Part shown: positions 58,981 to 62,412 of the stretch, in pieces
Layout: every line of letters begins with the position of its first letter
Numbering within the stretch: the stretch's first letter is position 1
Source of the DNA: Carboxylicivirga sp.
Lineage (GTDB): Bacteria; Bacteroidota; Bacteroidia; Bacteroidales; Marinilabiliaceae
Reading direction: 5' to 3'
NCBI GenBank assembly: GCA_025210475.1
Contig: JAOARW010000052.1
Coordinates: forward strand, 1 to 62,412
Length of the DNA: 62,412 bases
Translations under genes and position numbers: made by a program
The notes under the pieces: model-generated
Database searches by the model: none
The model's input: only the letters and a program-made list of their open reading frames with translations
Told to the model about the DNA's origin: nothing

Positions 58981-60411
58981 ATGAATCCTATTAAGTATCT
59001 AAATGGCTTAGGCCTGGTAGCCAGTGAACCTCGTAAAATTAAGAGCGGAAAACAATTTGACAAGTTCTTTCCTGCTCCTAAGTACAACGACAAGTACCTG
59101 AGTTATGCCGGTGACACACACGACACCATCGAGTTTATGAGCGATATTATTAAAAATACGCTTGTTGACACCAAACGCATTGCTCCGGTTCTGAGAGGTA
59201 AAGACCTACGAAGCACACTATCCAATATATTTTCATTTGTTTTCAACCACATGCAGTACAAGCCGGACGATCCGGCCAACGAGGAACTACGCAGGCCAAA
59301 ACGCGCCTGGGCAGACCGCGTTACAGGTGTTGACTGCGACTGTTATTCGATATTCATCGGATCAGTTCTTTCTAACCTGAAAATCCCATTTGCACTGCGC
59401 ATGGTGAAGATAAACGGCAAAGCACACTATCAGCACGTGTATGTTGTTGTCCCTAAAGACGGTCGTCAATCAGCGTTGGAGAATCGCAATTCTTACTTCG
59501 CTGTTGACCCTGTCCTGGACACTTTCAATGAAGAACATCCCTTCACAGGCAAATACGACTTGTTTATGCAACCGATTAAATACCTAAATGGTGCGCCTTC
59601 TGCATCCTTGAATGGATTGCAGGGTGCGGCCATTGACCAAAGCTTGTATTATTCTCCGGAAGCTGCTGAAGAAACCAGAAGCAATGTGTTATTCTTTGAC
59701 GGTTTGGACTATTATGAGCGTGTTAATGGTCTTAATGGTTTAAATGGGTTTGAAGGACTTGATGGGCTTGGTTTTCTTCGTAAACTCTGGAAAGGTGTAA
59801 AGACCGCCGGTCGTGTAATCAAGAATATTGGTAAAAAGGCCGTTAAGAAGGTTGTTTACAAACGAGACGGTACAAAACGTGGTGTTTTCCGTCTGTTCAG
59901 TAAAAGAGAACAAGCTCCAACAATGGCACCGATTGCTTCACGAGGTCTTACACCAATACCTTCTGCATCATTAAATACAGCATCCCGGACTCTGGCACCA
60001 ATTGGTACTTCCGCAATGGCAGCTAACAGTGTTTCACCTAAAGATATGGTGGACATTGCCAAATCGATGGATAAATCTTTGCCAGTTGATCAGATATTGA
60101 ACCTGGTTAAAACAGTGGCTCCGGATAATAAGCTGATTAATGAGATCATCGATGCCAAAGCTAAGGTCAATAAAGGCCTTTCGACGATGGATGCACGATT
60201 GATATCACGTGATGCTGCAAAAGCCCAGGAAGCAGAAATTACAAAGAATGTAATGGATCAGGTTTATCGCATGAAGGAGTTGGAGCAACCTAAACAGGCA
60301 GGCTTCGGCATGAACATGAACCCGACTACAATGGTGATGATAGTCGCAGCTATTGCTGGTACTTATGCAATTGCTCGAATGAGTTCAAATACAGCTAAAG
60401 CAGCTGCATAA
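58981..60411 (+). CDS. Transglutaminase-fold putative cysteine protease with structural tail
   Basis: A 476-residue protein. Residues about 45-190 are a transglutaminase/papain-like domain with candidate triad Cys119 (TGVDCDCYSIF), His152 (HYQHVYVVV) and Asp176 (FAVDPVLD). The heptapeptide PIKYLNG occurs at both ends of this domain (residues 3-9 and 198-204). Then come YYSPEA (223-228), FFDG..YYERV (238-248), NGLNGLNGFEGLDGLG (249-264) and a basic helical stretch (KAVKKVVYKRDGTKRG). It ends with a hydrophobic helix (TTMVMIVAAIAGTYAIARMS). I infer a virion protein with a maturation protease domain. The gene overlaps the next by one base. Confidence 0.65.
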   Translation: MNPIKYLNGLGLVASEPRKIKSGKQFDKFFPAPKYNDKYLSYAGDTHDTIEFMSDIIKNTLVDTKRIAPVLRGKDLRSTLSNIFSFVFNHMQYKPDDPANEELRRPKRAWADRVTGVDCDCYSIFIGSVLSNLKIPFALRMVKINGKAHYQHVYVVVPKDGRQSALENRNSYFAVDPVLDTFNEEHPFTGKYDLFMQPIKYLNGAPSASLNGLQGAAIDQSLYYSPEAAEETRSNVLFFDGLDYYERVNGLNGLNGFEGLDGLGFLRKLWKGVKTAGRVIKNIGKKAVKKVVYKRDGTKRGVFRLFSKREQAPTMAPIASRGLTPIPSASLNTASRTLAPIGTSAMAANSVSPKDMVDIAKSMDKSLPVDQILNLVKTVAPDNKLINEIIDAKAKVNKGLSTMDARLISRDAAKAQEAEITKNVMDQVYRMKELEQPKQAGFGMNMNPTTMVMIVAAIAGTYAIARMSSNTAKAAA

Positions 60412-61016
60412 TGAATACAACGGTCTATTACTCACCGGAAGCGGTTGGGAGTTTGGCCGGCTATTTTTTTGACGGCGAATACATGTACGAACGGGTACAT
60501 GGTTTAGGCTCATTAGGAGCATTAGACGGATGGTTAAAACGTATTGGGCGAAAGATACGCCGAGGAGTCAAAAAGGGCTTAAAGGCGGTCGGTAAAGTAG
60601 CTAAGAAGGGATTAAAACTGATTAAAAAAGCAATTCCCATAGTCAGCACAGCTTTGACCTTTATTCCTGGTGCAGGATGGGTAGCCAAAGCAGGGCTATC
60701 ATTAGCTGAAGCCGGCATTAGTGCTTACGACAAACACAGAGCTAAACGCCGAAAGAGAAAAGCCAATAAGCTAAAACGCCTAAAGGCAGTTAAAGCAGCT
60801 CAACAACGGTTGAGAGATGCAGTAGCACAAAAAGTGAAATCACCTTCGGTAAGAGTCACTCCAGTCCGAGTTGCTCCGCCGCCAAAGGTTTACACGGTGC
60901 AGGATTTTATCCGCATTAATAACGCTGTTAAAGGCAATCAGTTTACAGCTGATCAAATAGCAGCATTAGCTAAACAACAGGCCAATATGAGCCTGCAAAC
61001 AATAATGAATTATTAA
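60411..61016 (+). CDS. Basic amphipathic structural protein sharing a domain with the protease
   Basis: A 201-residue protein. Residues 6-32 (YYSPEAVGSL, YFFDGEYMYERVHGLG) match residues 223-251 of the preceding protein, and residues 38-75 (LDGWLKRIGRKIRRGVKKGL, KAVGKVAKKGLKLIKKAI) match its basic segment. A hydrophobic pair of helices (IVSTALTFIPGAGWVAKAGL) follows, then a very basic stretch (RAKRRKRKANKLKRLKAVKA) suited to nucleic-acid binding, and a soluble tail. The plan recalls viral core/membrane-lytic proteins, such as adenovirus VI. Part of the late operon. Confidence 0.6.
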   Translation: MNTTVYYSPEAVGSLAGYFFDGEYMYERVHGLGSLGALDGWLKRIGRKIRRGVKKGLKAVGKVAKKGLKLIKKAIPIVSTALTFIPGAGWVAKAGLSLAEAGISAYDKHRAKRRKRKANKLKRLKAVKAAQQRLRDAVAQKVKSPSVRVTPVRVAPPPKVYTVQDFIRINNAVKGNQFTADQIAALAKQQANMSLQTIMNY

Positions 61017-61046
61017 CCGGCTCACTGCCGATAATTATATTTTAAA

Positions 61047-61535
61047 ATGAATAAAGACGTAACTAAAATCGCAGCAGCCGCAGGTGGTGCTTTTATCGGT
61101 GGTGCTGCTATGAAGTTAATGAAAAAGGCTGATGGTACATCAAACCCGATTGCCAGTCTTATCTCTGTAGCAGGTGGTACTTACCTGGTACTAAAAGGTA
61201 AAAGCGAAGCTACTAAAGCTCTAGGTCTTGGTTTAGCAGCTGTTGGAACCATTGGTGTGGTTGCCAAAGTAGCTGAGAAGGTTCCGGCAATGGGCAAATT
61301 TGCTCCAAGCATCAACGGTTTAGGAGAATTGTATTACGACGAAGACGGTAACATCGTTGACCTTGATGGTCTGAATGGTGGTCCGCAATTTGTCCAGGAT
61401 GAAAACGGTCAGACGTATATGATCGAAGGTCTTGCCGGCGATGAAGTAGATGACCTCTATGATGACGAAGTTGATGATGACATGTTGATTGCCGGTCTTG
61501 CCGGTGAAGAAGATGACATGTTGATGGCGGCCTAA
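61047..61535 (+). CDS. Two-span membrane protein with acidic, GLG/GLA-rich tail
   Basis: A 162-residue protein. Residues 5-25 (IAAAAGGAFIGGAAM), 38-52 and 60-80 (LGLGLAAVGTIGVVAK) are small-residue-rich membrane helices. The tail carries INGLGELYYDEDGNIVDLDG, LNGG, IEGLAGDE and IAGLAGEE and is strongly acidic (VDDLYDDEVDDDML). Hydrophobic-x-Gly-Leu-(Gly/Ala) sites occur repeatedly, as in the two previous proteins. Such proteins are typical of membrane-containing tailless viruses; this is inference. Confidence 0.6.
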   Translation: MNKDVTKIAAAAGGAFIGGAAMKLMKKADGTSNPIASLISVAGGTYLVLKGKSEATKALGLGLAAVGTIGVVAKVAEKVPAMGKFAPSINGLGELYYDEDGNIVDLDGLNGGPQFVQDENGQTYMIEGLAGDEVDDLYDDEVDDDMLIAGLAGEEDDMLMAA

Positions 61536-61559
61536 AAGCCATTTTTTCTAAACTATTTA

Positions 61560-61583
61560 GCTCGCCGTGTTAAAGCGGTGAGC
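61560..61583. other. Hairpin before the capsid-candidate gene
   Basis: GCTCGCCG / CGGTGAGC with one G-T pair and an eight-base loop, without a T-run. It may stabilise the following mRNA. Confidence 0.45.
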
Positions 61584-61616
61584 ATTTCTCAAAAGACTTA
61601 ATTTAAATAAATAACG

Positions 61617-62222
61617 ATGTTAAAAACAGATTCAACACGTTCGCATAGGTTCTTGAAACTTATGGGGAAAGGAAAAAAGTTCTCCCGCCAGACTCAGGCA
61701 GATTTTGACACTAACAAATTACGTTTCTTAGATGCTGATTTGTTGCACTCAGCCGAAATTACTGAAGGAGGTGGTAACTTCGACTTATTAAAGTCAACCA
61801 ATGATAAGGTTATTGGTATCTCAGACTTGGATGGTGATAAGCTTGAGCCAGGTGTGAATATTGCCGTTGACCGTATCAAGTTTTCTTATGGTAAAGCGGC
61901 AGCTTCCGGCAGTCCAACAGCAGCTTCAATTAGCTACTCATCATTAGTGAGTGCTTTTCCACCAGAATTGTTACGAGCTAAGTTAGCAATCTCACAGGAT
62001 CGCAAGACGAAGCTTCGTTTACCCGTAGAGCGTTTTACACAGCAGGCCAACTCACCAAAAGTTCAGGGTGAGGAAGATGTATTGCATCTTGGTTCATTAA
62101 TCTTCCTTGAAGAAAATAAGCCTATCGAAATCCAATTGGAATTCGAAGATGCTATCAATGCAGGTGCTGACAAGCACTTTGTTCAAGTGCGTTGCATGGG
62201 AACTGAAACAGCTTCACGTTAA
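61617..62222 (+). CDS. Candidate capsid (jelly-roll?) protein
   Basis: A 201-residue soluble protein with a basic start (RFLKLMGKGKKFSRQTQADF). The remainder reads as beta strands (GVNIAVDRIKFSYGKAA, RKTKLRLPVERF, EDVLHLGSLIFLEENKPIEI, QLEFEDAINAGADKHFVQVR), with long hydrophilic loops, compatible with a jelly-roll fold. It is the last gene of the late operon and is followed by a strong terminator. The position, composition and pattern suggest a major structural protein, but I recognise no family and cannot model the fold. Confidence 0.45.
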   Translation: MLKTDSTRSHRFLKLMGKGKKFSRQTQADFDTNKLRFLDADLLHSAEITEGGGNFDLLKSTNDKVIGISDLDGDKLEPGVNIAVDRIKFSYGKAAASGSPTAASISYSSLVSAFPPELLRAKLAISQDRKTKLRLPVERFTQQANSPKVQGEEDVLHLGSLIFLEENKPIEIQLEFEDAINAGADKHFVQVRCMGTETASR

Positions 62223-62320
62223 GCCCATTCCTCAAACTCCTTAATAATTAACTGAAAAAGGGTGGTACATCTGGAGGCCACTGAAAAACTACCCGAATTT
62301 TAGGATAGTTTAAAAAATAT

Positions 62321-62367
62321 AAGGATGTAATGTTGTGCTAAATGCTCAAATATTACATCCTTTGTTT
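62321..62367 (+). terminator. Terminator of the late operon
   Basis: AAGGATGTAAT / ATTACATCCTT with a 20-base loop, then TGTTTTATT. It lies about 100 bases after the capsid-candidate stop. Confidence 0.8.
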
Positions 62368-62412
62368 TATTAGTTGATAATGGTTTGCGGTGTCAATATG
62401 GACGAAAAATGC

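Overview
The window looks like chromosomal DNA of a Bacteroidota bacterium, probably a marine or anaerobic Bacteroidales/Marinilabiliales-type organism. Support comes from several SusC/CirA-style TonB-dependent receptors with N-terminal carboxypeptidase-like domains, DUF4374 lipoproteins, a type IX secretion sorting domain, a Fibrobacter-type paralogous domain, A/T-rich gene spacing without strong Shine-Dalgarno sites, and a tyrosine recombinase of the kind found on Bacteroides mobile elements. The genus cannot be fixed from the sequence.

Layout. (1) 1-2.5 kb: a phage-like lysis group (unknown structural-type protein, small membrane protein, 3TM holin, DUF5675), separated by purine-rich simple tracts. 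(2) 2.5-8.4 kb: a lipoprotein, a membrane protein, a T9SS cargo protein and a Fib_succ lipoprotein-like gene, plus two G-rich stretches with no convincing gene. (3) 8.4-19.4 kb: an RIC/hemerythrin-like di-iron protein, a NarL-type regulator, a DUF2249-DUF438-PAS-DUF1858 protein and a Crp/Fnr regulator, running into an iron-acquisition group (TonB receptor, DUF4374, Spy-like lipoprotein, PepSY membrane protein), then DUF2023 and a ferredoxin. Two perfect TTGA-N6-TCAA boxes bracket the crp/fnr gene, whose recognition helix keeps the FNR ExxSR residues. (4) 19.8-28.2 kb: a second receptor with a histidine-rich partner, an AraC regulator and a third receptor with its own DUF4374 partner. (5) 28.4-35.6 kb: three tandem copies of [twin-arginine protein + small ferredoxin] followed by an outer-membrane barrel protein, lying between a decayed HU gene and a decayed alkaline phosphatase gene. 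(6) 35.6-43.2 kb: a TetR-controlled operon of two ABC exporters, two methyltransferases and a CDF metal transporter, then a small ORF coupled to flavodoxin. Regions 3, 4 and 6 read together as iron limitation, metal and NO stress functions.

(7) 43.3-49.0 kb: an integrated element read leftward (integrase, RteC-like protein, excisionase-like HTH, replication HTH protein, DnaC-like ATPase, and a second truncated integrase). (8) 49.2 to at least 62.4 kb: a second element with phage organisation: CI-like repressor with repeated operators, divergent early genes, a putative replication protein, a block of eight small genes bounded by two clusters of TGACGTCA palindromes with the same spacing, a leftward toxin-antitoxin and accessory block, and a rightward late operon behind seven exact 10-bp iterons. 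The late operon has no visible tail, portal or terminase gene. It encodes a transglutaminase-fold putative protease, a basic amphipathic protein sharing a domain with that protease, membrane proteins, repeated hydrophobic-x-Gly-Leu-Gly sites, and a possible capsid protein. I infer a tailless temperate virus or virus-like element that may process its own virion proteins; this and the triplicated Tat/ferredoxin locus are the best candidates for undescribed systems.
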